Assembly: GCA_035714085.1 (NCBI GenBank)
Contig: DASTMP010000283.1
Coordinates: 48,950 to 112,949, forward strand
DNA length: 64,000 bases
Source of the DNA: JAJVID01 sp035714085
GTDB taxonomy: Bacteria; Acidobacteriota; Blastocatellia; RBC074
Direction: 5' to 3'
The position numbers and the translations under genes are program-made. Position 1 is the stretch's first letter, and each line of letters starts with the position of its first letter. Positions 50,408-60,138 of the stretch are shown one piece after another. The notes under the pieces are model-generated. The model saw nothing but the letters and a program-made list of their open reading frames with translations, ran no database searches and was not told where the DNA came from.

Positions 50408-52366
50408 TTGCCGACATATACACAGGACAACCGGTTCATCAGGATTGATACGCCGCTTGGCGTGGACGAGCTTCTGTTGCAGCGCTTCAACGGCGAAGAA
50501 GGGGTTTCCAAGCTCTTTCATTTCGATCTGACGATGCACTCCGAGAACCGTTCGATTCAGTTCGATTCGATAGTCGGCAAGAAGGCGACCGTCACCGTTT
50601 TCCTGCCCGACGGTTCGAAGCGCCACATCAACGGGATCATCAACTCCTTCTCGCAAGGAGGCTCTTCGCCGCTCGAAGGCGGAACGACGCCCACTATCTT
50701 CACTTCATATTACGCCACGCTCGTCCCCTGGCTCTGGACGCTGACTCGAACCAGCGATTGCCGGATTTTTCAGAACATGTCCGCGCCCGATATCATCGCG
50801 AAGGTTTTCAAGGAACACGGCTTCTCCGACTTCGCCATTCGCCTTTATGGAGCGTTCGAACCGCGCGAATATTGCGTGCAGTACCGCGAGACGGATTTCA
50901 ATTTCGTCTCGCGGTTAATGGAAGAAGAGGGGATCTTTTATTTCTTCGAGCACAGCCAGGACAAACATATCCTTGTGCTGGCCAATCGCCCCAAAGAATT
51001 CAAGCCCTCGCCGCTGCACCCGGACGTCAGTTACAAATCTGTCATCGGCGAGAAGCGAGAACGGGATGTGATCAGTGAATGGAGTCTTAGCCAAGAGGTG
51101 CGGCCCGACCAATACACGCTGAAAGATTTTAACTTCCAACAACCGACGCTGGATTTGACTTCGACCGTCAAGGGCAAGGATGAGCGCAAGCTGGAGATAT
51201 ACGATTATCCGGGCGAGTACCGGGAGAAAGGCCAGGGCGAGCGCTTGGTGGGGCTCAGGATGGAAGAAGAGCAGGCGCCGCTGATAGTCATCAGTGGGTC
51301 GGGCACATGTGTAGGTTTTACGCCCGGATACCGATTCGATCTGCGAGACCATTACCGGCGAGATTTCAACAAGAGCTACGTTCTGACATCGGTCTATCAT
51401 GAGGCGGTCCAGGGGGGCGCCTATCGCAGCTCCTCTGATGGCGCAGGGGCAGAATTTCATTACGCCAATCATTTCCAATGCGTCCCTCATCCGACGGCGT
51501 TCCGGCCGCCGCGAGTGACGCCTGCGCCGGTAGTTCATGGTTCCCAGACCGCCATCGTTGTTGGGCCGGCCGGCGAAGAAATATACGTGGACAAGTACAG
51601 CCGGGTAAAAGCGCAGTTCCATTGGGACCGCGAAGGCAAGCGCAACGAAAATAGTTCCTGCTGGATACGCGTATCGCAGAATTGGGCCGGCAAACGCTGG
51701 GGGGCGATATTCATCCCGCGGATCGGTCAGGAAGTGATCGTGGATTTTTTGGAAGGCGATCCCGATCAGCCGATCATCACGGGCCGGGTGTATAACGGAG
51801 ATTCGATGCCGCCATATGAACTCCCAGGGAAAATGGTCGTCAGCGGCGTCAAAACCGATACCCATAAGGGCCAGGGCTATAACGAGTTGTCGATGGATGA
51901 CACGGCGGGCAATGAGCAGATCACCATTCACGCCCAGTACGATATGGGAACCACGGTCGAACACGACGATACGCAGACAGTCCACAATGACCGCACGATC
52001 ACAGTCGACGGCGCGCACACAGAGACGATCAAGAAGGACACTACAATTACGGTTACAGAAGGCAAGGAGACTAACACAGTCAGGCAACAAATAGTCATTA
52101 CTTCCGAGACCGCGCATATTCATGTCACCGCGGCTACGGAGATCAAGCTGGAGGTCGGCGCCAGTACGTTACTTATGAAAAGTGACGGGAGCATAAAGCT
52201 GAAAGGCGTAAATATAGCCATCGACGGATCGGAATCGGTCAATACGCACGGCGCATCTGTGACGACTAAAGCTGACATGGACCATAACACGAAAGGCGCC
52301 ATCGTCGTTTCGGAAGGAACCGCCACAAATACTGTCAGAGGCGGCATGGTCATGCTCAACCCGTAA
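50408..52366 (+). CDS. vgrG: VgrG spike protein (TssI)
   Basis: A 652-residue VgrG read from a TTG start (MPTYTQDNRFIRIDTPLGVDELLLQRFNGEEG), supported by the duplicated copy. The gp27-like part (FHFDLTMHSENRSI, CVQYRETDFNFVSRLMEEEGIFYFF) is followed by the gp5-like OB fold (VVGPAGEEIYVDKYSRVKAQFHWDREGK..., SCWIRVSQNWAGKRWGAIFIPRIGQEVIVDFLEGDPDQPIITGRVYN). The tail is a beta-helix of repeated T/V/I patterns (HNDRTITVDGAHTETIKKDTTITV) with no effector domain. Cargo must therefore be non-covalent, matching the DUF2169 adaptors and PAAR-like gene that follow. Confidence 0.96.
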   Translation: MPTYTQDNRFIRIDTPLGVDELLLQRFNGEEGVSKLFHFDLTMHSENRSIQFDSIVGKKATVTVFLPDGSKRHINGIINSFSQGGSSPLEGGTTPTIFTSYYATLVPWLWTLTRTSDCRIFQNMSAPDIIAKVFKEHGFSDFAIRLYGAFEPREYCVQYRETDFNFVSRLMEEEGIFYFFEHSQDKHILVLANRPKEFKPSPLHPDVSYKSVIGEKRERDVISEWSLSQEVRPDQYTLKDFNFQQPTLDLTSTVKGKDERKLEIYDYPGEYREKGQGERLVGLRMEEEQAPLIVISGSGTCVGFTPGYRFDLRDHYRRDFNKSYVLTSVYHEAVQGGAYRSSSDGAGAEFHYANHFQCVPHPTAFRPPRVTPAPVVHGSQTAIVVGPAGEEIYVDKYSRVKAQFHWDREGKRNENSSCWIRVSQNWAGKRWGAIFIPRIGQEVIVDFLEGDPDQPIITGRVYNGDSMPPYELPGKMVVSGVKTDTHKGQGYNELSMDDTAGNEQITIHAQYDMGTTVEHDDTQTVHNDRTITVDGAHTETIKKDTTITVTEGKETNTVRQQIVITSETAHIHVTAATEIKLEVGASTLLMKSDGSIKLKGVNIAIDGSESVNTHGASVTTKADMDHNTKGAIVVSEGTATNTVRGGMVMLNP

Positions 52367-52379
52367 ATTCGAAAGCCGC

Positions 52380-53474
52380 ATGGAAGCGAATAAACCTGAA
52401 TTCGATGTCGTGTCAGGCCAAACCGAGGCGGGAACGCCGATCTTCTCCGTGCTCGTCAAACGCACCTATGACATCCGCCCAAACCAGCCGGCTGTCAGGG
52501 CTGCGCAGACCCGTCCGCTGGTCAAGGTCGATGAGTATTACGATCACGGCGATCCGGAACGAAGCCCCGTCAAGTACGAAACGGATTTGTCGCCTTACAA
52601 GCTCGCCACCGATGTGGTATTGGTCGGTAAAGCCTATGCTCCGGCTGGCAACCCCACGTCGCAAATGGCGGTTACATTACAGGTCGCCGATTATCGGAAG
52701 GTGATTCAAGTCATCGGTGACCGCAGGCTCATTTATCAAAACAATCGACATCCCTCTTTCACCGACCCTGTCGAGTTTACCGATATGGAGATTCGTTACG
52801 ACAGGGCCTATGGTGGAACTTATATGAGGTCTGATCCGAGCCGGATGTTTCCATATCCGCGAAACCCCATCGGCGCCGGTTTTGCGATCGGCAATACTCG
52901 CGAGGCTATTGATGGATTGCCGGCGCCGAACCTGGAAGACCCCGGGGATTTGCTTCAGCCACATCGAGTAGCGTTAGAAGCGCCGGAGCAGTGGAATCGC
53001 CAGCCGCTGCCGCAGGGATCGGGCTGGTTTCAGCGCAACTGGTATCCGCGCTGCTCATTCGTCGGCGCAGTTCCCGGTTTCGTCGATCCCGATGAGGTCA
53101 TGAGAGAAGAAGAGCTTGGAATCGTACCTAAGAATCAAATTGCCTTGGCTCGGCAATTCAAACTGCCGGCTTTTGACGTGAGGTTTAATAATGGAGCGTC
53201 GCCAGGCCTCGCTTTACCATTCCTGACTGGCGGCGAGCCCGTCAAACTGATCAATCTTACGCCTGCCGGACTTCTGGATTTTTTTCTGCCAAATGATTCG
53301 CCCCGGATCATGCTCGACATCGGGCTGGGCGAGAACGAGCTAAAACCGGCGTTGCATACCGTCTGTATACGGCCAGACGAGATGCAGGTCGACCTGGTCT
53401 GGCGCGGCGCGCACGAATACCCTGGAATAGATTGGTTGGCCGAAATGAAGCGCCTGGTGGCGCAGATATCTTGA
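52380..53474 (+). CDS. DUF2169 adaptor/chaperone protein 1
   Basis: A 364-residue DUF2169 protein (FSVLVKRTYDIRPNQPAVRA..., KYETDLSPYKLATDVVLVGKAYAP, MEIRYDRAYGGTY, YPRNPIGAGFAIG, WHPR-like NWYPRCSFVG). In T6SS clusters DUF2169 proteins lie between VgrG and PAAR-toxin genes and help load the toxin on the spike. Starts 14 nt after vgrG. A paralogue follows after 3 nt. Confidence 0.9.
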   Translation: MEANKPEFDVVSGQTEAGTPIFSVLVKRTYDIRPNQPAVRAAQTRPLVKVDEYYDHGDPERSPVKYETDLSPYKLATDVVLVGKAYAPAGNPTSQMAVTLQVADYRKVIQVIGDRRLIYQNNRHPSFTDPVEFTDMEIRYDRAYGGTYMRSDPSRMFPYPRNPIGAGFAIGNTREAIDGLPAPNLEDPGDLLQPHRVALEAPEQWNRQPLPQGSGWFQRNWYPRCSFVGAVPGFVDPDEVMREEELGIVPKNQIALARQFKLPAFDVRFNNGASPGLALPFLTGGEPVKLINLTPAGLLDFFLPNDSPRIMLDIGLGENELKPALHTVCIRPDEMQVDLVWRGAHEYPGIDWLAEMKRLVAQIS

Positions 53475-53477
53475 CTC

Positions 53478-54611
53478 ATGAACACTGGCGCAATACCTCA
53501 TACTTCTTCTGCAGCCGGTTCAGGCAATGAGCCTGTGGTTCGGAAAGTCGTACTGCCGGGGCAGACGCCGGATGGGCGGCACATACTGAGCGTCCTGGTC
53601 AAACGTAGCTATAAGATCGTACCTGACAAGCAATGCGTTCGGGCCGAGGCTGACCGAAAATTACACGCCGGCGATCTCTATTATCGCGATCCGATGAGCT
53701 CTTCGGTGAAATACGAGAGCGATTTTGCGCCATATAAGATCGCCACGGATGTCGTCCTCAACGGCCGGGCCTGCGCTTCAAAAGGCGAAAAGGTAGATCA
53801 GTTCGTAGCGTCATTGATAATTGGCGGACATCGCAAGGATATTTCAGTGATCGGCGATCGGGTGTGTCGATATCGCGCCGGCGGAGATCCAATTTTCACC
53901 GAGCCCGAGCCGTTTACAACTATGGAGATTCGTTACGAGCGAGCCTACGGCGGAGTGGATATACGCTCAGATCCGAAATTACCTTGCCCATATCCCAGAA
54001 ATCATCTGGGGCTCGGCTATGTGATAAGAAATGAGCGTAAGACGATTGAGAACCTGGCTCTTCCGAACCTGGAAGATCCTCAGAATCGTTTGGTCCCCGG
54101 TCAACTCGCTAAAGGTCATTTCATCGCCTGGGAGCGTCAACCCATGCCGCAAAGTTTCGGCTGGGTCTCCAAGTTCTGGCATCCGCGATCGACTCTCGCT
54201 GGCGTCATGCCGGCCGATCGCCAGGTCGAGCAAGCGTTGCGCAGCGTCTATGCGTCCATCGTCCCGCCGGAGCAAAAGGAGCTGTATGCGCAGACCAAAT
54301 TGCCCGATATGGATTTCCGTTTCTTCAACGGCGCCTCGGATGGATTGGCGCTCCCTTTCTTGTCCGGCGACGAGGATGTCCGGTTGATAAATCTCGATCC
54401 TGACGGAGAGCTGCTGTTCAAACTCCCGGGAGAGCGTCCGCGAATCTGTCTGGATATAGGCAAAGGCGCAGAGGAGCCGCCGGTCGTTTTGCACACGGTA
54501 ATGATCGATATGAATGAACGCCAGGTGGACTTGGTCTGGCGCGGCGCAGTTCCGTATCCGGGCCCGGATTGGTTGCCGGAGATGCGGAAAATGGAGGCGC
54601 TGATCGAATGA
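53478..54611 (+). CDS. DUF2169 adaptor/chaperone protein 2
   Basis: A 377-residue paralogue of the previous gene: LSVLVKRSYKIVPDKQCVRAEADRKL, VKYESDFAPYKIATDVVLNGRACA, MEIRYERAYGGVDIRSDP, YPRNHLGLGYVI, and the shared ending VDLVWRGAVPYPGPDWLPEMRKMEALI. Duplicate adaptors may serve different cargos (the PAAR protein and Rhs). Its stop overlaps the next start (ATGA at 54608-54611). Confidence 0.9.
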   Translation: MNTGAIPHTSSAAGSGNEPVVRKVVLPGQTPDGRHILSVLVKRSYKIVPDKQCVRAEADRKLHAGDLYYRDPMSSSVKYESDFAPYKIATDVVLNGRACASKGEKVDQFVASLIIGGHRKDISVIGDRVCRYRAGGDPIFTEPEPFTTMEIRYERAYGGVDIRSDPKLPCPYPRNHLGLGYVIRNERKTIENLALPNLEDPQNRLVPGQLAKGHFIAWERQPMPQSFGWVSKFWHPRSTLAGVMPADRQVEQALRSVYASIVPPEQKELYAQTKLPDMDFRFFNGASDGLALPFLSGDEDVRLINLDPDGELLFKLPGERPRICLDIGKGAEEPPVVLHTVMIDMNERQVDLVWRGAVPYPGPDWLPEMRKMEALIE

Positions 54612-54991
54612 ATAAGCTATCTTCGAACTTCAACCGTTATATGGTTATTTTAGGAGCTATTATCGTCGTCTGTGTGGTCCTTTATTTCTCGTTTACGACT
54701 GTTGACGGGGTTGCCCTGGGAAACCAGAAAGGCAAGGCGACTGTCGTGAATAAAGAGTACCGTGAAACTAAACGTGGCTACTCCACGGAGATTATCGGCG
54801 GCCGAACCAAAGCCGTTCCGCGCGTGACGCCGGAGATGTACATACTGAAACTGAAACTCGACGGTAAAGAGACGGAGTTCGCGGTTGAAAAAGAACTCTA
54901 CAGCGCGGTCAATGTAGGGGACTATGTGCAAATAATATATCAGCGACGCCGGATTACGGGCGCGATCAAGATTATAGAAGTAACACGCTAG
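54608..54991 (+). CDS. Small inner-membrane protein in the adaptor operon
   Basis: A 127-residue protein starting in the ATGA overlap with the second DUF2169 gene. One membrane helix (about 11-32) is followed by a beta-rich domain (KGKATVVNKEYRETKRGYSTEIIGG..., YILKLKLDGKETEFAVEKELYSAVNVGDYVQIIYQRRRITGAI), similar in style to DUF2500-like small proteins. No function can be given. Coupled translation suggests it works with the spike-loading genes. Confidence 0.6.
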   Translation: MNKLSSNFNRYMVILGAIIVVCVVLYFSFTTVDGVALGNQKGKATVVNKEYRETKRGYSTEIIGGRTKAVPRVTPEMYILKLKLDGKETEFAVEKELYSAVNVGDYVQIIYQRRRITGAIKIIEVTR

Positions 54992-55008
54992 CTCGTGGAG
55001 GTATTTAA

Positions 55009-55788
55009 ATGCCATTGTGGCCTGCTGCGAAGCTGCTAGATATGGTCATCGGGATAGACGTTCACGCCGTCGCTCCGATTCCGGGAATTCCGATACACCC
55101 GTATTTCGGATTGGTCTATCTGTGGCACGATCCGACGTTTCCCAGGGTCAGCGTCCTGATCAACGGCTTGCCTGCCTGTTCGGTCGGAGCCATGGGCTAT
55201 TCCGCCCATATCCCACAGGGTGTGCCTGTGCCGCCGACGCCGACGAACTTCCCATACTGGAAGCGATATCTGACGAATATCGCTATGGGGCTGACGCTCG
55301 TGACCTTGACAATACTCGCCAACATCGCGATTGCGGGGATCGCCGCGTTGATTCCGAAACCGAAGAGCGCGGAATCTTTTATCCAGGACGTAACGGGGAT
55401 AGATACGACCAGCGCCGCCACAACCTGGGAGACGATCAAATCCAGTTTTTCGGCGTTCACCAAGTGGCAGACCTGGGTCAAATTGTTGATGCCTCCGATT
55501 CCTTATCCCGGAGCGCAAGGATCTACCGCCGTGGGGAGCCCCAACGTTACGGTCAACGGCGGCCCGCTGGCTTTCGTGGCCCCGCTTGTCGCCACTTCGT
55601 GCAGCGATATTCCGGTCGTGCCGAACGCCATGACGCTCGGCTTCACCAATGTCATGGTGGGCGTCAGTTTCGCAGACCTGTTGCGAGGCGTCGCAGTGAG
55701 CGCCGCGCAGAACGCAGTATATGCAGGGCTCCATGCCGGTTTGAATAGAGCGGCAGGTCGCATGCCTGGACTCCGCGGCGCTGGCTGA
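55009..55788 (+). CDS. PAAR-like (DUF4150-type) protein with membrane helices
   Basis: A 259-residue protein with two PAAR-like halves: DMVIGIDVHAVAPIPGIPIHPYFGLVYL...NGLPACSVGAMGY at the N-terminus and GSPNVTVNGGPLAFVAPLVATSCSDIP later. A hydrophobic stretch (about 86-118) and a helical C-terminus lie between and after. This split arrangement is seen in the N-terminal modules of T6SS Rhs effectors; here it is a separate gene followed by Rhs, so it likely caps VgrG and carries or couples the Rhs protein. Confidence 0.75.
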   Translation: MPLWPAAKLLDMVIGIDVHAVAPIPGIPIHPYFGLVYLWHDPTFPRVSVLINGLPACSVGAMGYSAHIPQGVPVPPTPTNFPYWKRYLTNIAMGLTLVTLTILANIAIAGIAALIPKPKSAESFIQDVTGIDTTSAATTWETIKSSFSAFTKWQTWVKLLMPPIPYPGAQGSTAVGSPNVTVNGGPLAFVAPLVATSCSDIPVVPNAMTLGFTNVMVGVSFADLLRGVAVSAAQNAVYAGLHAGLNRAAGRMPGLRGAG

Positions 55789-55842
55789 CGATAAGCGGTT
55801 GGTGTCCGGTCGGACACTTATATAAATTATAGAGATTACGGC

Positions 55843-58800
55843 ATGCTAAAAGGACTACAAACAGTCGGTCATCCTGTCGATGTCGCTTCTGGGACAGTCT
55901 ATTCGACGCACAGAGATATTGATATCACTGGCAAAGTGAGTCTGACCTGGGAGCGTTATTACACGACAGCGCTGCTCGATCTGCCGAATACGCCGCTAGG
56001 CCCAGGCTGGACGACGCGCTACTTTTGCACATTGACAGACGCCGGCGCCGAGTATCGTTTTGTTACCCCGGGAGGATATGTTGAAATCTTCGCCGACCCT
56101 GGCCGCACGATCGAGCGAGGCGGATGCGTAAGAAACCTCGGAACATTTCAGGAACTCGTCAAACGCGACAGCCGATATATCGTCACTAGGTGGGATGTCG
56201 AAACCGGAGAAATCGAGCGATATGTCTTCAAGGAGGGAAGGAAAGGCGAAAGCTGGCTGCTTGAGAGTATCGAAGACGTGACGGGGCAGGGGATAGACTT
56301 GGCGCGAGATCAGCGTTCGCGTTTGACGGAGATTCGGCAACGGCTTGAAAAAAGAACACTCGTCCTTGGCTATTCGGCTCATAATCAAATCACGTCTGTC
56401 TCCTTTCGCCATTCCGATGGTCAAATCCGAAAGCTCGTCCAATATGAATATGACCGTGACGGAAGGTTGAGCGCAGCCACGGACGCGCTGGGGCATACAG
56501 ACCGGTACGAATACGATTCCGCCGGGCGTATGACGAGGGAGATCGTCAAAGATGGCGGAGTTTTTTACTTTAAATACGACCATAAGGGAAGGTGCTTTAA
56601 GACCTCTGGCCTCGACCGCTACGACGAGAAGTCGCTTCGCTATTTTGACTATGGTTTGACAGAGGTCACCAATAGCCTTGGGTATATAACTCATTATCAG
56701 TGGATGCCAAGTGGACAGGTTACGACCGAAATAGACCCCCAGGGAGGAACGCGTAAGACTGAATACGATGGACAGGGGCGCATTGTGGCGGAGTCTGATT
56801 CTGGAGGCGCGACCACACGCTACGCCTATGACGCTTCAGGCAACCGCGCCGCCGTTACTGACGCGCTCGGCCACACCATCGGGTTTGCTTACAACGAACA
56901 TCACCTCCCGACCACAATGACTGATCCAGTTGGGCGAGTCTGGCGCCGGGAGTACAACAAAGCGAATTTGCTGATTGCCTCCGTGGATCCTGCTGGTAAT
57001 CGCTGGACGATTCGATATGACGCAGACGGTAATGTTTCTGAGATCCAGAATCCGCTGGGCGCGGTTAAACGCCAGCTATACAATCGGGGCCTCTTGGAGA
57101 GCGTAACTGACTGGAAAGGGAACACCACACGTTACGTTCTGGATATCTTTGGTCGCGTTATCGAATTCACCGGACCTGTGGGTGAAGTCTTTCGAATCAG
57201 CTATGACGCTCTGGGGCGTCCCGTCAAAGTCACCTTGCCCGATGGCTCTACGCAACGCTCCACCTACGACAGTGTGGGTAATATAACCAGTTTCACTGAT
57301 GGCGACAACCGCACGACACACTTCCGTTATGGTCCTTGTAAACGGCTACTGGAGCGCGAGAATCCGTCTGGCGCCGTCGTCCGATACGCATGGGGCTCCG
57401 AGCCAGGATGGCTGGAACAGGTGATCAATGAGAAAGGAGAGACTTACAAACTCGTCCGCAATAAAGTCGGGCGCGTGATTCGTAGCCAGGGGTTCGATGG
57501 CGCCGCGCGACACTTCGAAGTAGACGCCAACGGATATGTTTCAGCGTATACCAACGCCAATGGCGAGAGAATCAGCATTCAGCGTGACGCCATGCGCCGT
57601 GTGATTGGGCTAACTTTGCCCGATGGCGAACATGTCACCTATAGTTTCAATCCTACTGGCAGCATGATCGCTGCGGTCAACTCTGATCTGGCGCTGACGT
57701 TCGAACGTGACCCTCTTGGCCAGATCCGTCGCGAATTACAGGGCGCCCACTGGGTGGAAAGCCACTATAATACCCTCGGTAACCTCACTCGCGTCACGAC
57801 CAGTCTTGGCCATACGGTGGATTATGAAATTGACCCGAATGGATTCGTTAACAAGCTTACTACTCTCAACAATCAGGTCATCGAGTTCGCTCGTAATGGT
57901 TACGGTCAGGAAACCAACCGACGAATGCCGGGCGGTATTGCGATGGAACAGCGTTATGACGGGCTTGGCCGGCTGCTCGAACAGAGCGTCAGATCTGGCC
58001 CTACGGGCTTTAGCAACGCGGTTGGCGTTCCACGTCAGAATGAAATCATTCGCCGCAACTACGCCTATGGCCGCGACGGTTCGCTGACCTCGATTGTCGA
58101 TAGCGACAGGGGACGGATTGATTATCTACTCGATCCCGCTGACCGGTTATTAAGCGCGGTTCGTGATCGCGGACTAAGCGAATCTTTTTCATATGACCCG
58201 GCGGGTAATATCACTCGCATGCGGATACAGGATAAGGAGTCGACTGATGTAGCGCTGGCGTATGGTCCAGGTAATCGCCTCCTGCAGAAGGGTAGTACCC
58301 GTTATGAGTATGACTCTGAAGGCAGGCGAGTCAAAAAAATCGAAAACGCTGACAGCGACAACCCGAAGATATGGTTGTATGAGTGGAATGCGCTGGATCA
58401 GTTAAAGACGGTGACGCGACCAGGTGGGGAGGTTTGGCGATACAAGTATGACGCGCTAGGGCGTCGCGTGGGAAAGATTGGTCCGAACTACTCGCGGCAA
58501 TTCTTATGGCATGAGGGCGTTGTGATACAGGAGGTGGCGGGCGCCCAATCACTCGCGGCATGGATGTTCGATACTTACTCCTACGCGCCTATAGCCACTG
58601 TGCAGAACGCCAGTCTCTTCTCGGTTATAAACGATCATCTCGGGACGCCAAGAGAGATAGTCGATAGTCGTGGTTCGGTCGCCTGGTCGATGGAGTTCAA
58701 ATCATGGGGGCAAACTCTAAAACAAACACCCGGCCCTTTAGCGATGACGCCAATCGCAAGTGTAGAGCAGAACCTGCGCTTCCAGGGCCAGTATTTTGAT

Positions 58801-59328
58801 GCCGAGACCGGTTTGCATTACAATCGCAATCGCTATTATGACCCTGAAATAGGGGCGTATGCCTCTGACGATCCGATCGGGCTGATGGGTGGGCTGAATC
58901 AGTACTCGTACACGCATAATCCTGTTAATTGGATTGACCCTCTTGGATTGATTGATCCGTGGGATGTTTATTTCTCTAGAGAGCCACATGGCCCGGAAGA
59001 GGTTTTCCAGCATGGCCCTTGGGCAGACCGAACAGTTGGAGAGGCTATTGAGGAGACAAGGCGATTGGGCAGACTTCCAGAGGGTCTACAAGTACATGGA
59101 GACTGGCTAGTTCTTCCTAGTGGTGAACAGATAGCAGTAGCGGCGAATAATAGAACTCTTTACGTAGCTCAAGAAGCAAATTTACGCGATATAGCGATAC
59201 ATGATTTAGGCACGAATGCAGGGGCGCATGCAGTGCAACGTCAGTTCGCGCTGGCGAGGGATAAAGGAGGCACTGGGTATCCAATCGAGCCAGGTGACAT
59301 CGCTATCCGACAAACGGATTGTGAATAA
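55843..59328 (+). CDS. Rhs-repeat T6SS effector with variable C-terminal toxin
   Basis: An 1161-residue Rhs protein. A DUF6531-like start (VGHPVDVASGTVYSTHRDIDITG) precedes many YD-type repeats (YEYDRDGRLSAATDALGHTDRYEYDSAGRM) that form a beta-cocoon. The core ends with GLHYNRNRYYDPEIGAYASDDPIGL...YSYTHNPVNWIDPLGL (Asp1032). The last ~125 residues are the variable toxin (YFSREPHGPEEVFQHGPWADRTVGEAI...LPSGEQIAVAANNRTLYVAQEANL). I do not recognise its family with confidence; the NNRTLYVAQ block weakly recalls ParB-like nuclease-type toxins. The next gene is the likely immunity partner. Confidence 0.9.
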   Translation: MLKGLQTVGHPVDVASGTVYSTHRDIDITGKVSLTWERYYTTALLDLPNTPLGPGWTTRYFCTLTDAGAEYRFVTPGGYVEIFADPGRTIERGGCVRNLGTFQELVKRDSRYIVTRWDVETGEIERYVFKEGRKGESWLLESIEDVTGQGIDLARDQRSRLTEIRQRLEKRTLVLGYSAHNQITSVSFRHSDGQIRKLVQYEYDRDGRLSAATDALGHTDRYEYDSAGRMTREIVKDGGVFYFKYDHKGRCFKTSGLDRYDEKSLRYFDYGLTEVTNSLGYITHYQWMPSGQVTTEIDPQGGTRKTEYDGQGRIVAESDSGGATTRYAYDASGNRAAVTDALGHTIGFAYNEHHLPTTMTDPVGRVWRREYNKANLLIASVDPAGNRWTIRYDADGNVSEIQNPLGAVKRQLYNRGLLESVTDWKGNTTRYVLDIFGRVIEFTGPVGEVFRISYDALGRPVKVTLPDGSTQRSTYDSVGNITSFTDGDNRTTHFRYGPCKRLLERENPSGAVVRYAWGSEPGWLEQVINEKGETYKLVRNKVGRVIRSQGFDGAARHFEVDANGYVSAYTNANGERISIQRDAMRRVIGLTLPDGEHVTYSFNPTGSMIAAVNSDLALTFERDPLGQIRRELQGAHWVESHYNTLGNLTRVTTSLGHTVDYEIDPNGFVNKLTTLNNQVIEFARNGYGQETNRRMPGGIAMEQRYDGLGRLLEQSVRSGPTGFSNAVGVPRQNEIIRRNYAYGRDGSLTSIVDSDRGRIDYLLDPADRLLSAVRDRGLSESFSYDPAGNITRMRIQDKESTDVALAYGPGNRLLQKGSTRYEYDSEGRRVKKIENADSDNPKIWLYEWNALDQLKTVTRPGGEVWRYKYDALGRRVGKIGPNYSRQFLWHEGVVIQEVAGAQSLAAWMFDTYSYAPIATVQNASLFSVINDHLGTPREIVDSRGSVAWSMEFKSWGQTLKQTPGPLAMTPIASVEQNLRFQGQYFDAETGLHYNRNRYYDPEIGAYASDDPIGLMGGLNQYSYTHNPVNWIDPLGLIDPWDVYFSREPHGPEEVFQHGPWADRTVGEAIEETRRLGRLPEGLQVHGDWLVLPSGEQIAVAANNRTLYVAQEANLRDIAIHDLGTNAGAHAVQRQFALARDKGGTGYPIEPGDIAIRQTDCE

Positions 59329-59339
59329 CGAGTGAGAAC

Positions 59340-59981
59340 ATGGATATTGAAGAACTCATAAGAACTCTCGATAATCTGAGAACTCAATATGGAATTCTTT
59401 CTAGCTCTCCTGTAAAAGTTGAGGATTTAGAAAGACTGAGATCTTTAAAGACAGAAGTCCTAGCAGCAGAGCGGCGGCTAGCGGCGGCAAGGAATGAGCC
59501 ATATGCTACCCCTTGGGGATGGCCGGTAGACTGGGCGTTCTCCATATTTCAGCCTATTGTTGTAAGCAACGGTAGGCGTACATTGCTTATGTACTCTGCT
59601 CAGGACAAAGAATCTGCATCTAAGGCGAAGAAAGACCAAGCCCAATATACTGCAATATTGACTTTTAAAGGTTGCGTGAGTTGTAAATTTGGCGATCCAA
59701 ATGATGAGGCTATAGAAGGACATCCTCTTTACGGTAGAGGGATTGATGCGGGTGGAGCATATATCATTATGAACTCGCCTTGGCTTGAGGAACTCAAGAA
59801 AATCAACTCGGTTCATCCTCAGTTTGATAATCAATCATGGTCGGAAAAGAGGCATTATCTTCTTTTTTTTAAGGATAATGCATTCGAATGTATCGCGAAA
59901 GATGCCACTAGTCATATTAAAGACGGGCCACTTCCTGATGTCATTAATGCTGAGGTCGGCGTGTTGTTCCAAAGAGGATAA
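59340..59981 (+). CDS. Candidate immunity protein for the Rhs toxin
   Basis: A 213-residue cytoplasmic protein without signal peptide, 11 nt after the rhs stop. It is AT-rich compared with rhs, like many immunity genes. A helical N-terminus (DIEELIRTLDNLRTQYG, LKTEVLAAERRLAAARNEP) precedes a beta-rich part. No family recognised; role inferred from position. A cytoplasmic immunity protein suggests an intracellular toxin target. Confidence 0.6.
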   Translation: MDIEELIRTLDNLRTQYGILSSSPVKVEDLERLRSLKTEVLAAERRLAAARNEPYATPWGWPVDWAFSIFQPIVVSNGRRTLLMYSAQDKESASKAKKDQAQYTAILTFKGCVSCKFGDPNDEAIEGHPLYGRGIDAGGAYIIMNSPWLEELKKINSVHPQFDNQSWSEKRHYLLFFKDNAFECIAKDATSHIKDGPLPDVINAEVGVLFQRG

Positions 59982-60138
59982 CCGGGTTGATTGCGGCCGC
60001 CGCGATTACATCATGTGCGCGATCGGGAATGGAAGCTTGATTCGTTTTCTTTAGGTTCAGGTCAACAGCGCCCACGACCAGCCGAAGATATTGCCGAAGT
60101 TGCGATAGGGCAAAACTTCTATCCCAGCGCTTATGTTA

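Noticed and set aside
7920..55788. Extracellular contractile injection system or prophage tail instead of T6SS
   Set aside because: TssK, TssL, TssM, TssF, TssG, ClpV and Hcp are all specific to T6SS and no phage tail-tube, tape-measure or capsid genes are seen.
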